From assembly GCA_017510875.1 (NCBI GenBank), contig JAFWLX010000280.1, positions 1 through 19,463 of the forward strand: a stretch of DNA of 19,463 nt. The letters are read 5' to 3'. Source of the stretch: Atopobiaceae bacterium (GTDB lineage: Bacteria; Actinomycetota; Coriobacteriia; Coriobacteriales; Atopobiaceae). Below, piece after piece: positions 7,368 through 14,897 of this stretch. The translations under genes were made by a program, and so were the position numbers. Numbering within the stretch: position 1 is the first letter of the stretch; each line of letters opens with the position of its first letter. The notes below the pieces were generated by a model. That model had not been told where the DNA came from, searched no databases, and saw only the letters and a list, made by a program, of their open reading frames with translations.

Positions 7368-8270
7368 GTGGGGAAGTTGTTCAGGGTTGTCATTGCAGTG
7401 GCCATGGCGCTGGTCGTACTTGCCGCGGCCTTCGTCTGGTGGTTTCCCTCCTTTGTCATGACCGGGAAGCGCCAGACCCTGGAGGAGGCAATGCAATGGC
7501 AGAGCGAGCACTACGACACCTCCTTCTACCAAGAGCTCGAGAGGCAAGACTACGTGGTGGAGGGATACGACGGCTATCTGCTGCATGCGGAGCTGCTCCT
7601 CAATCCCCAACCGACGGACAGGTACGTGATCCTCTCGCACGGCTACACCGACAACCGCCTTGGGTCCCTCAAGTATGTGCCAATGTACCTCGCGCGCGGG
7701 CACAACTGCATCGTCTACGACCTGCGCGGACACGGGGAGAACGAGCCGACCTTCACCACCTACGGCATCCTTGAGGGACGCGACCTTGCCTGCCTGGTGA
7801 AGGACACGCGGGAGCGCTACCGCAACCTGACGCAGCTGGGCCTGCATGGAGAGTCGCTGGGCGCAGCAAGCACGATCTCCTCGCTCAAATGGCATCCCGA
7901 CGTTGACTTCGTCGTGGCAGACTGCGGCTTCTCGGACATCGAGAACGTCCTGCGCGAGGCATACCGAAACGCCCATGTGCCAGAGGCGCTGTTCGACGTA
8001 GCCTCGTTTGGCTCGTCGCTTCGCTACCATTACGCGCTGAAGGACATGCGCCCGATCGACTCGCTGGCCGAGAACGACGTGCCGATCCTCTTCGTCCACG
8101 GCGCAGACGACGACTTCATCCCGCCCAGGAACTCGGAGGACATGGCCAAGGCGACGCGCGGCTACAGCGAGGTGCACATCGTTGCCGGTGCGGGCCACGC
8201 CGAGTCCATTCTGGTCGAGCCAGACGCGTATGGGGGCTACGTCACGGCATTCCTGGAACGATGCAGCTAG
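7368..8270 (+). CDS. Membrane-anchored alpha/beta hydrolase (YqkD-like)
   Basis: A 300-residue serine hydrolase. The GTG start is chosen because GAAAGGG lies 6 bases upstream and the protein then begins with a lysine and a hydrophobic segment (about 7-26), acting as an uncleaved anchor or signal. An in-frame TTG at 7317 has no ribosome site. The catalytic domain carries the oxyanion region LSHGYTDNRLGS (89-100), nucleophile Ser163 in GESLG, Asp248 in HGADDDFIPP and His277 in GAGHAES, a complete triad. It belongs with the S33/DUF1749-like extracytoplasmic hydrolases such as Bacillus YqkD, whose substrates are unknown. The metallo-beta-lactamase gene follows 57 bases downstream in the same direction, so they may be co-transcribed. 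Confidence 0.87.
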   Translation: MGKLFRVVIAVAMALVVLAAAFVWWFPSFVMTGKRQTLEEAMQWQSEHYDTSFYQELERQDYVVEGYDGYLLHAELLLNPQPTDRYVILSHGYTDNRLGSLKYVPMYLARGHNCIVYDLRGHGENEPTFTTYGILEGRDLACLVKDTRERYRNLTQLGLHGESLGAASTISSLKWHPDVDFVVADCGFSDIENVLREAYRNAHVPEALFDVASFGSSLRYHYALKDMRPIDSLAENDVPILFVHGADDDFIPPRNSEDMAKATRGYSEVHIVAGAGHAESILVEPDAYGGYVTAFLERCS

Positions 8271-8327
8271 AGGACGGAGCCTGCCTCTAACTCACAGGCA
8301 CGTTCGCCCCACCGTGAAAGGAATGCC

Positions 8328-9176
8328 GTGGAGAAGCACCTCACCGTCACCGTCCTGACGGAAAACTCACCCACCGATGGGCTGCTGAACGAACACGGGC
8401 TCTCGCTGCTCATCCAGCGAGACGAGACGCGCGTACTGCTAGACTTTGGCCAATCGGACGCCTTCGCTCAAAACGCAGAGAAACTCGGACTTGACCTGCG
8501 ACTTGTTGACCTGGCCGTACTCTCGCACGCACACTATGACCACGCAGATGGAATGGACGCGTTCTTCTTGGCCAACAGCCATGCCCCGCTCCATTTGGGC
8601 GCGGCATGTGCGGAGAACTGCTGGTCCACAAAGGGCGGAACGGCCGACGCTCATTACATCGGCATCAAACCGGGACTGCTCGCCACCTTTGCCAGCCGCC
8701 TTGTTCCCGTTCCGGCCGACCGCACGACCACCATCGCACCAGGCATCCATCTGGTGCCGCATACTACGCCAGGCCTGGCCACACTCGGCCGCCAAGCCGG
8801 CATGTTCCTGCTCCAAGGCGACGCATGGCTCCCCGACAGCTTTGCACACGAGGTCACCCTTGTCATCGAGACCGCCGATGCGCCATTGGCTCCTCTTGCC
8901 ATCTTCAGCAGCTGCTCGCACGCGGGCCTTCCCACCACGGTCGATGAGGTCAAGGTCGCCTTTCCCAACCGCAGCATCGCAGCCTACGTGGGCGGCCTCC
9001 ACCTCGCGCACTCCACAGACGATGAGGTCCGCGCCGTCGCGCACGCTGTCAAGGGTGGAGGCATCGCGCATCTCTACACCGGCCACTGCACCGGGGACCG
9101 TGCGCTCAAGCTCCTTGCAGCCGAGCTGCCCGGCAACATCAGGGCCCTCCACCCAGGTCTCGCGTTTAACGTATAG
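8328..9176 (+). CDS. Metallo-beta-lactamase-fold protein, COG1237 type
   Basis: A 282-residue metal-dependent hydrolase-fold protein. The GTG start has GAAAGGA 5 bases upstream. It shows the metal motif HAHYDH (67-72: His67, His69, Asp71, His72), an N-terminal LLDFGQS (38-44), SFAHE (171-175), SCSHAG with His198, and TGHCTG with His253. The order LDFGQS / HxHxDH / SHAG / GHCT is characteristic of COG1237, a family often annotated as a dihydropterin-ribofuranosylaminobenzene phosphate synthase from one archaeal member. In gut Actinobacteria that name should not be taken literally; no methanopterin pathway is seen here. It is probably cytosolic. It converges on the deformylase homologue with a 32-base gap and no obvious terminator. 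Confidence 0.87.
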   Translation: MEKHLTVTVLTENSPTDGLLNEHGLSLLIQRDETRVLLDFGQSDAFAQNAEKLGLDLRLVDLAVLSHAHYDHADGMDAFFLANSHAPLHLGAACAENCWSTKGGTADAHYIGIKPGLLATFASRLVPVPADRTTTIAPGIHLVPHTTPGLATLGRQAGMFLLQGDAWLPDSFAHEVTLVIETADAPLAPLAIFSSCSHAGLPTTVDEVKVAFPNRSIAAYVGGLHLAHSTDDEVRAVAHAVKGGGIAHLYTGHCTGDRALKLLAAELPGNIRALHPGLAFNV

Positions 9177-9208
9177 GGTCTCTCGAAGCCTCTCGTAGGC
9201 AATGCCGT

Positions 9209-9622
9209 CTAGATCACGATGCCGTTGCAGTGGTCTATCTCGTGCTGGATCGCCTGCGCCACGCGGCCGGCAAACCTGCCCTCGCAGCTGCGCATGAGCT
9301 CGTCGTCGTAGGAGACGATGATGCGCTCATAGCGCTTGGTCTCGCGCGTGCCCGCGAGCGAGAGGCAGCCCTCCTCGGTGTGGTAGGGGCCGCTCCCCTG
9401 GACGAGCTTGGGGTTAAGCATCACAAGGATGGAGCCGTCTGCGTCCACCACCGCTATGATGCGTTTGCGCTCGCCAATCATGTTGGCCGCCATGCCCACG
9501 CAGGTGGCGCGGTGCGCGTCGAGCGTGTCCACGAGGTCACGCACCACCAATGCGTCGGTCGCAGAGGCCGGCTCGCTCGGCTGCCGCAGGAAGAACCGCT
9601 TTGTCATGATGGGTCTAATCAT
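9209..9622 (-). CDS. Peptide deformylase homologue with altered motif 1
   Basis: A 137-residue member of the peptide deformylase family, whose classic members remove the N-formyl group from new proteins. The chosen ATG (MIRPIMTKRFFLRQ) matches where short clostridial relatives begin; an ATG nine bases upstream is possible, and neither has a clear ribosome site. Motif 2 EGCLSL (metal Cys) and motif 3 HEIDH (two metal His and the catalytic Glu) are intact. Motif 1 reads GMAANMIG, so the conserved Gln of GxGxAAxQ is replaced by Met; the third motif ends HCNG rather than HLxG. As I recall, the GMAANMIG form is shared by a family of about 136 residues in Firmicutes, so it is a lineage trait, not a fresh mutation. 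It may be an accessory enzyme or act on another substrate. Confidence 0.88.
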   Translation of the reverse strand: MIRPIMTKRFFLRQPSEPASATDALVVRDLVDTLDAHRATCVGMAANMIGERKRIIAVVDADGSILVMLNPKLVQGSGPYHTEEGCLSLAGTRETKRYERIIVSYDDELMRSCEGRFAGRVAQAIQHEIDHCNGIVI

Positions 9623-9679
9623 GTGCACCATGGTAGCTCAAGAAGAAGCCACCGGGACGGTCATGAGAGCACTTGATTT

Positions 9680-9709
9680 TTGAAAGAGATTTGAAAATCT
9701 CACTATTTT
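9680..9709 (+). promoter_or_regulatory. Promoter with palindromic spacer for the ABC/YhgE operon
   Basis: A -35-like TTGAAA (9680-9685) and a -10-like TATTTT (9704-9709) are 18 bases apart. Sixteen of the spacer bases are an exact palindrome, GAGATT-TGAA-AATCTC (9686-9701). A second inverted pair, ATTTGAAA (9689-9696) and TTTCAAAT (9718-9725), overlaps it. The area is strikingly AT-rich against its surroundings. A repressor bound in the spacer would block RNA polymerase, a layout common for TetR-type operators. The TetR gene at 13884 is the nearest candidate, by inference. Confidence 0.55.
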
Positions 9710-9743
9710 TAAATGTGTTTCAAATTTTGGGGAAAGAGGGGGT

Positions 9744-9798
9744 AGACTCGGCGTTTGAGTCTTTGGAAAGGCATGCCGTGAGCGAGCAAGTCTCACGG
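9744..9798 (+). promoter_or_regulatory. Two leader hairpins ahead of the ABC ATPase gene
   Basis: AGACTC (9744-9749) pairs with GAGTCT (9757-9762), and CCGTGAG (9776-9782) pairs with CTCACGG (9792-9798). Both lie in the presumed 5' leader, the second ending about 10 bases before the AAAGGAGG ribosome site. They could affect mRNA stability or translation; no known riboswitch class is recognised. Confidence 0.35.
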
Positions 9799-9821
9799 TG
9801 TTGGACGAAAGGAGGCGGGCG

Positions 9822-10553
9822 ATGGTCGGCTTAGCTTCATGGCAGGATGTCAGTACCTTGCCGAAGCCCGTGGTCGTCGCGCGAGACCTGTCGTTGGGAG
9901 ACCTACGGATGAAGGCATACCAGCACGTTGATCTGGAGCTCTCCGCGAACAAGGCGCATGCCATCTGCGCGCAGGACAAGAGCGGGAAATCCGAGCTGCT
10001 GCTCACCTTTGCAGGGCTGATGAAGCCATCTTCAGGCAGTTGCCACGTGTTTGGGCAAGACGTGAGCCGCGTCGCAGGCAGGCGCAACGTTCGCAAGCAG
10101 GCAAGCCTCGCGTTCTTTGAACATGTGAACGACGTGGAACGCGTGCTGCGTGTGCGCACCATCGCATCGGCAGAGCTCGGCCTTGCGGGCAAGCCCTCCA
10201 ATCGCGCTGCAACCATGGCCTTCCTGACGGCGTGGGACCTCGGCGACTACGCCGACAGCACCGTCGAGAGCCTCTCGCGCTATGACTACGACCGTCTGGG
10301 CATCGCGCTGGCCATGGCCCATGACCCCGCGCTGCTGCTGGTTGACGACATCGAGCGCGACCTGACGGAACACGAGTCGATCAAACTGTGCCACCTGCTG
10401 TGTTCGCTGGCGGCACAGCAGAACATCACGGTGGTCTGCGGCGTACTGGACTACGACCTTGCCAGCCGCTTTGACACCGCATCATGCATCACCGATGAAG
10501 CCCGGGCACAACAGGCTGCCTGGTCGCGTAAACATGTGAAGGATGTGGCCTAG
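9822..10553 (+). CDS. Degenerate ABC-type ATPase, partner of YhgE protein
   Basis: A 243-residue protein with the outline of an ABC transporter nucleotide-binding subunit. The ATG has AAAGGAGG six bases upstream; a TTG 24 bases earlier is less likely. Most signature motifs are weakened. The Walker A region is AQDKSGKS (50-57), keeping only GKS; the ABC signature reads LSRYDYDR (151-158) in place of LSGGQxxR; Walker B ends LLLVDD (171-176), with Asp where the catalytic Glu is expected; and the switch His position appears to be Leu or Val (CGVLDYD, 206-212). It may bind nucleotide but hydrolyse it poorly, or regulate its partner. Only two bases separate its stop from the YhgE gene, indicating translational coupling and a shared complex at the membrane. 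Confidence 0.82.
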   Translation: MVGLASWQDVSTLPKPVVVARDLSLGDLRMKAYQHVDLELSANKAHAICAQDKSGKSELLLTFAGLMKPSSGSCHVFGQDVSRVAGRRNVRKQASLAFFEHVNDVERVLRVRTIASAELGLAGKPSNRAATMAFLTAWDLGDYADSTVESLSRYDYDRLGIALAMAHDPALLLVDDIERDLTEHESIKLCHLLCSLAAQQNITVVCGVLDYDLASRFDTASCITDEARAQQAAWSRKHVKDVA

Positions 10554-10555
10554 CA

Positions 10556-13500
10556 ATGAAGAACCCCGTTCGAGGCCTGCGCTTTTCTCTGCTCGACTTC
10601 CAGTCGGCACGAGCAAACACGGGCATGAAGATTGCGATGCTGGGCATCGCGCTGATACCGCTCATCTATGGCGCCCTCTACCTGATGGCCTTCTACGATC
10701 CCTATGGCAAGCTCGACACGCTGCCAGTTGCCGTGGTGAACGAGGATGTGCCGGTGCAGGCCAGCAACGGCACCACCGTTCACGCTGGCGATGACCTGGT
10801 GGACGAGCTTAAGGACTCCGACGCCCTTGACTGGCGCTTTGTGAGCTCGGCCGACGAGGCGCAGGAAGGCCTGAAGAAGGGCACGTACTATAACACGGTC
10901 ATCATCCCCAAGGACTTCTCGGAGAAGATTGCCTCCGCCGACTCGGACAACCCGCAGAAGGCCCATCTCGAGCTTGTCTGCAACGACGCCAACAACTACC
11001 TCTCGTCGATTTTGGGTGCGTCGGTGATGCGCGTTGTCACCTCGGAGACCAACTATGCCATCGGCAAGAACTACTATGTTCAGATTTTCGACCAGATTGG
11101 CGACACCGGCGCGCAGCTTCAGGAGGCCGCCGACGGCGCCGGCACGCTTGCCGACGGACTGGTCGACGCCCACGATGGTTCTCAGAAGATCACCGATGGC
11201 TTGGCCACAGCCCACAATGGCTCATCCACGCTGCAGGAGGGACTGACCAGCGCACACGATGGTTCTGCCACCATCACAAGCGGCCTTGTCGCGGCGAGCA
11301 GCGGCTCGCGTGAGCTGGCCACAGGCACGACGAATGCCGCCGATGGGTCTAGGCAAATCACCGATGGCCTTGCTTCCGCAAAGGACGGATCCGGCAAGCT
11401 GGCAAACGGCACCGCCGATGCGGAGGCGGGTTCTGCCACCATCTCCGAAAACCTTCAAATCGCAGCCGATGGCGCAAGCGTTCTCGATTCCGGCCTCTCG
11501 CAGCTGGTGGATGGCTTGACCACGGGCAAGACCAGCTCGGCCATGCTGGCAGCCGGCCTGCACCAGCTGCAGCAGGAGGGCTCGGGCATGCTGGCAGCGG
11601 GAGCCCAAGGGCTCGTAACCGGACTCGACCAGAAAGCCGAGGATTTACGCAAGCTAGATGGGGGCGCCCAGCAGGTTGCCGCCGGAAGCAATCAGCTGAG
11701 CGACACGCTGAGCGGTCTGGAACCCACCCTCACGGGCATGTCCACCAAGGTGTCCCTGCTTCAGGGCCAGCTCGACGAAATCGAGGGAGATGCACAGGCG
11801 CTCTCCGAGGGTCTCGGCTCCACAGGCAGCAAGCTGCAAGGCGATGCCCAAGAGGCAAGCAGTGATGCCGGCAAACTGGCAGAGTCCCTGTCGGGGCTGT
11901 CGGACATGGGCTCGCAGGTATCGGCCCTCGGCGATGCCGCAGACCAGGCATCGAGCCTCTCTGCCTCGGCGCAGGATGCGGCCAACACGGCAAAGGGCGC
12001 TGCCGAGATTGCTGCCTCGCAGGCAAATGCAGCCGAGGAGGCCCTTTCCGGCCTGACGGCCAACGAGGACGGCACCTATGCCCTCACAGCCGAGCAGCTG
12101 GAGGAGCTGAAGGGACAGATGTCAGCGGCCGCCCAGTCCGCATCCGATTCGGCATGGGCAGCCGATGGTGCAGCGCAGGCCGCTGACGGTGCAAACCAGT
12201 ATGCCCAAAGCATGCAGAACGGCATCAATCAGGCTGCCGTCGCCTTGGCGGGCATTGACGCCAGCGCACTCGACTCCTTGAAGGGAGACCTCGAGGCGGT
12301 CAAGGGAGACCTCGAGGCAATTCAGCAAGGGTCTGCCGGGCTTGCAAGCATCACGTCCAAGTCGCAGGCACTCATCGACTCCTCGCAGGAGAGCATCTCT
12401 GACGCGAGCAAGATGGTGAACAGCCTTTCGGGTGACCTTGCCCGGGTACAAGCGCTTGCGGCAGGTGCAGACCAGGTGTCTGCAGGCGTGTCTGAGCTTG
12501 TCTTGTCACTCACCGCAGACGATGCCCATATGGGCGGGCTCTACGGAGCTGCCAGCCAGCTTGCCGCCGGTGCCAACGCGGTCGACCAGGGCATGCTCAC
12601 CGCTGCCGAGAATGCCGACAGAATCACGTCGGAAGGCTGGGGCAAGGTCATCGATGGCACCGCGAAGGCCCAGCAGGAGGGCTCTGCACCACTGGCACTG
12701 GGACTTCAGAGGCTCAGCACTGGCTCGAACCAACTGACCAGCGGACTCGTTACCGCAAAGACTGGCGCTGCCGCCCTCAACGCGGGCCTCGGTTCTCTCT
12801 ATGCCGGGTCGCGCACGTTGACCGACGGCCTCTCGACCGCCCGCACCGGTGCCGCCACCTTGTCCGGTGGCCTGGACCAGCTGCGCGATGGCTCGACCAC
12901 GCTGACCGATGGCCTGGCAGATGCGCAGTCTGGCTCTGCCACGCTGACCGACGGGCTGGGCCAGCTCCACGATGGCTCTGCCACGCTGACCTCTGGTCTG
13001 GCGGATGCCCAGGACGGCTCGACAAGGCTCGCCGACGGCCTTTCGGACGGCGTCGAGAAGGTCAGGAATGCCACTTCTGGCTCTGACGCACGCGCCACAA
13101 TGATGAGCGAGCCGGTCACCCTCAAGCAAACCAACTACACCACGGTGGACAACTACGGTTCTGGCTTTGCCCCCTACTTCATCGCGCTGGGCCTTTGGGT
13201 GGGTGCCCTCGTCATGACCTTCCTCTTCAACCCGCTGAACGACCGCCTGGTGACGAGCGGGGCAAGCCCCGTGGTTGCCGCAACCTGTGGCCTGACGCCC
13301 ATGCTGATTGTAGGCGCCATCCAAGCGGCGCTCATTGCCTTCACCATCCAGGTGCCGTGTGGCATCGCGGTGGCTCATCCGCTGGCATATTACCTGCTTA
13401 CGGCTCTGGCAAGCTTCACCTTCTGCGCTCTGGTGCAGGCAGTCATCGCGGTGTTTGGCTTCCCCGGAAAGTTTGTGGCGGTCGTGCTGCTCATGCTGCA

Positions 13501-13756
13501 GCTGACGACGGCGGCAGGCACCTTCCCCATCGAGACGGAGTTCCCCATATTCCAAGCGATGAGCCCGTATCTGCCCATGACCTACGTGGTGCATGCGCTG
13601 CGACAGGCGATGGCCGGTGCCGATCTGTCGCTGGTAGGCCCATGCGTGACGGCACTACTTGCGTTCATGCTTACTTCTTTCGGCATCACCTGCCTAGAGG
13701 CGCAACGTCGCCGCACCCTTACGATGATGGACCTGCATCCGTTGGTGAATCTGTAA
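10556..13756 (+). CDS. YhgE/Pip-family membrane protein (ABC-2-like exporter)
   Basis: A 1066-residue membrane protein of the YhgE/Pip family, related to ABC-2 permeases; characterised relatives include the lactococcal phage infection protein. Layout: a cytosolic start, one membrane helix (about 25-45), an extracytoplasmic N-terminal domain (50-180, with VAVVNEDVPVQ, VIIPKDFSEKIA), a long external stalk (190-850), then about five helices (871-891, 907-930, 943-967, 971-988, 1029-1047) and a short cytosolic tail. The stalk holds two blocks of 14-residue repeats of the form DGSxxLxDGLxxAx (about 193-305 and 700-832) around an Ala/Ser/Gln-rich coiled-coil segment (390-650). It follows the ATPase gene by two bases. 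It probably exports or handles an envelope component; the cargo is unknown. Confidence 0.88.
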   Translation: MKNPVRGLRFSLLDFQSARANTGMKIAMLGIALIPLIYGALYLMAFYDPYGKLDTLPVAVVNEDVPVQASNGTTVHAGDDLVDELKDSDALDWRFVSSADEAQEGLKKGTYYNTVIIPKDFSEKIASADSDNPQKAHLELVCNDANNYLSSILGASVMRVVTSETNYAIGKNYYVQIFDQIGDTGAQLQEAADGAGTLADGLVDAHDGSQKITDGLATAHNGSSTLQEGLTSAHDGSATITSGLVAASSGSRELATGTTNAADGSRQITDGLASAKDGSGKLANGTADAEAGSATISENLQIAADGASVLDSGLSQLVDGLTTGKTSSAMLAAGLHQLQQEGSGMLAAGAQGLVTGLDQKAEDLRKLDGGAQQVAAGSNQLSDTLSGLEPTLTGMSTKVSLLQGQLDEIEGDAQALSEGLGSTGSKLQGDAQEASSDAGKLAESLSGLSDMGSQVSALGDAADQASSLSASAQDAANTAKGAAEIAASQANAAEEALSGLTANEDGTYALTAEQLEELKGQMSAAAQSASDSAWAADGAAQAADGANQYAQSMQNGINQAAVALAGIDASALDSLKGDLEAVKGDLEAIQQGSAGLASITSKSQALIDSSQESISDASKMVNSLSGDLARVQALAAGADQVSAGVSELVLSLTADDAHMGGLYGAASQLAAGANAVDQGMLTAAENADRITSEGWGKVIDGTAKAQQEGSAPLALGLQRLSTGSNQLTSGLVTAKTGAAALNAGLGSLYAGSRTLTDGLSTARTGAATLSGGLDQLRDGSTTLTDGLADAQSGSATLTDGLGQLHDGSATLTSGLADAQDGSTRLADGLSDGVEKVRNATSGSDARATMMSEPVTLKQTNYTTVDNYGSGFAPYFIALGLWVGALVMTFLFNPLNDRLVTSGASPVVAATCGLTPMLIVGAIQAALIAFTIQVPCGIAVAHPLAYYLLTALASFTFCALVQAVIAVFGFPGKFVAVVLLMLQLTTAAGTFPIETEFPIFQAMSPYLPMTYVVHALRQAMAGADLSLVGPCVTALLAFMLTSFGITCLEAQRRRTLTMMDLHPLVNL
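11132..11470 (+). repeat. 14-residue (42-base) repeats in YhgE stalk, block 1
   Basis: About eight imperfect copies of a 14-residue unit with DGS and DGL landmarks every 42 bases code for residues 193-305. The copies have diverged (DGSQKITDGL, NGSSTLQEGL, DGSATITSGL and similar), so they are old, and recombination between them is less likely than in block 2. Confidence 0.75.
12653..13051 (+). repeat. 14-residue (42-base) repeats in YhgE stalk, block 2
   Basis: Residues 700-832 repeat a 14-residue unit about nine times. Copies near 12887-13000 are nearly the same at DNA level, recurring as GATGGCTCnnCCACGCTGAC, which suggests recent expansion by unequal exchange or slippage. Copy number could vary between strains and change stalk length. 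Confidence 0.75.
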
Positions 13757-13780
13757 GCTCGTCTGAAAAGACGTTCCCTT

Positions 13781-13822
13781 TGCGAGGCAACCGGGGCGGG
13801 CAGCTGCCTTGGTTGCCTCGCA
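13781..13822. terminator. Hairpin terminator after the YhgE gene
   Basis: TGCGAGGCAACC (13781-13792) and GGTTGCCTCGCA (13811-13822) form a perfect 12-bp stem; the 18-base loop contains a further GGCAGCTGCC palindrome. It starts 25 bases after the YhgE stop. There is no T-run on the plus side. It would reduce read-through from the exporter operon into tetR. Confidence 0.6.
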
Positions 13823-13883
13823 TCATACGGGTGGGATGCATGCTAGGATTGACTATCGGAGAGACACTGAGGAGGGGCATGTC

Positions 13884-14897
13884 ATGGCTCTGTTGAACGA
13901 TGGCGCCGCAATCGAGCTGGTAGGCGGCGTGCGGGCCGCGCATGTGGCGGCGCATGAGCATCTTGAGCATGAACGGACGCGACTGCGCTCGACACTCAAG
14001 ACCAAGAAGAGCACGCTCACACGTCAGCGTATCATGGATGCCGCCAGCAAGCTTATCATCGAGCGCCACAGCGTGCTGTTTCAGATGATTGAGGTCGCTG
14101 ATGCATGTGGTATGTCCAAAGGTTCGCTCTACTACTACTTCCGCGACCGAGACGAGCTGATAGCGGCGGTGTTTGACGAGTCGGTAAACGAGCTGGTTAC
14201 GCAGATGGAAAACGCAGTTGCCCAAGCAAAAACTGCTCGGGATGCCTTGCATGGCCTGTACGAGGCGGCCGCTCAACGTCTGCGACAGGGTAGCGTGCTC
14301 TCCTTGGCCATGACTCACGAGCTGGCAGGAGCTGGGGAGGGCAACGGCGAAGATATGACGCTGCGTCTTTCGCGCGTGGCAGAGGTGATTGCCGCACAGT
14401 TGGAGCGTGCCAAAGCGGAGGGAATCGTACGTGCAGACATCGACAGCACGGCCGCGGCCGTGTTTGTGACCGGCGGCTTCATAGCAACAGCCATACTGGT
14501 TGCGCAGCAACGTCAGGAAGACGCCGAACCGCTGGATACCGACGCACTGGTTGCACATCTTATGGGCATGACCCTGCAGGGCGTGGGCACCGAAGACGCA
14601 AGCCTCATGCTCCCGTGTTCAGTTTGCGCGCGGGGCGCACCCCAGATGGAGTGCGCCCCGCCACGGTGCCATGTCGCCTTGGGCTACTTGGAGAAGTGCC
14701 TCCCGCGCCGACGGCGCACGCGCGTCCTAAGCGCCGCGCCGGACGCCACCGAGGCCGCCCCGCCAAGGGCGTACGCGGCGATGGCGGAGAGCGACGTGGG
14801 GTCGCCGGTCCTAGGCAGCGAGCTCGCCTTGGCGGTCGACGTCCCCTTCGTCGTGGTGGACGTGTTGGACGTAGACTTCGCCTGCGCGTCCTTGTAG
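13884..14897 (+). CDS. TetR-family transcriptional regulator, C-terminus extended by read-through
   Basis: A DNA-binding repressor. The ATG has AGGAGG (13870-13875) eight bases upstream. The 337-residue frame contains a charged N-terminal extension (1-43), the TetR helix-turn-helix domain (about 45-95, with VADACGMSKGSLYYYFRDRDEL) and a helical ligand/dimer domain to about residue 240, a normal end for the family. The remaining 97 residues, from about 14610, are Arg/Cys/Ala-rich and look like chance coding: they pass through a strong hairpin and, from 14684, run antisense to the surface-protein gene. The native stop seems lost or displaced by rearrangement. Its position behind the ATPase-YhgE pair suggests it regulates that operon, perhaps at the palindrome near 9686. 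Core assignment is firm; the end is doubtful. Confidence 0.82.
   Translation: MALLNDGAAIELVGGVRAAHVAAHEHLEHERTRLRSTLKTKKSTLTRQRIMDAASKLIIERHSVLFQMIEVADACGMSKGSLYYYFRDRDELIAAVFDESVNELVTQMENAVAQAKTARDALHGLYEAAAQRLRQGSVLSLAMTHELAGAGEGNGEDMTLRLSRVAEVIAAQLERAKAEGIVRADIDSTAAAVFVTGGFIATAILVAQQRQEDAEPLDTDALVAHLMGMTLQGVGTEDASLMLPCSVCARGAPQMECAPPRCHVALGYLEKCLPRRRRTRVLSAAPDATEAAPPRAYAAMAESDVGSPVLGSELALAVDVPFVVVDVLDVDFACASL
14630..14661 (-). terminator. GC-rich hairpin terminator of the surface-protein gene
   Basis: GCGGGGCGCAC (14630-14640) and GTGCGCCCCGC (14651-14661) form a perfect 11-bp stem with a 10-base loop, 22 bases beyond the surface-protein stop. No T-run is present on either strand. The tetR frame reads straight through it. 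Confidence 0.6.

Noticed and set aside
7140..8198. 352-codon minus-strand frame opposite the alpha/beta hydrolase
   Set aside because: The plus strand carries a complete catalytic triad and a ribosome site; the minus frame has no recognisable domain and reflects GC-rich codon bias.
8439..9198. Long frames overlapping the metallo-beta-lactamase gene on both strands
   Set aside because: The frame with HAHYDH and the conserved later His motifs is clearly the coding one; the others are shadows.
12506..13594. 362-codon minus-strand frame inside the YhgE gene
   Set aside because: It is composed of reverse-read 14-residue repeats and membrane segments, with no start signal or known domain.
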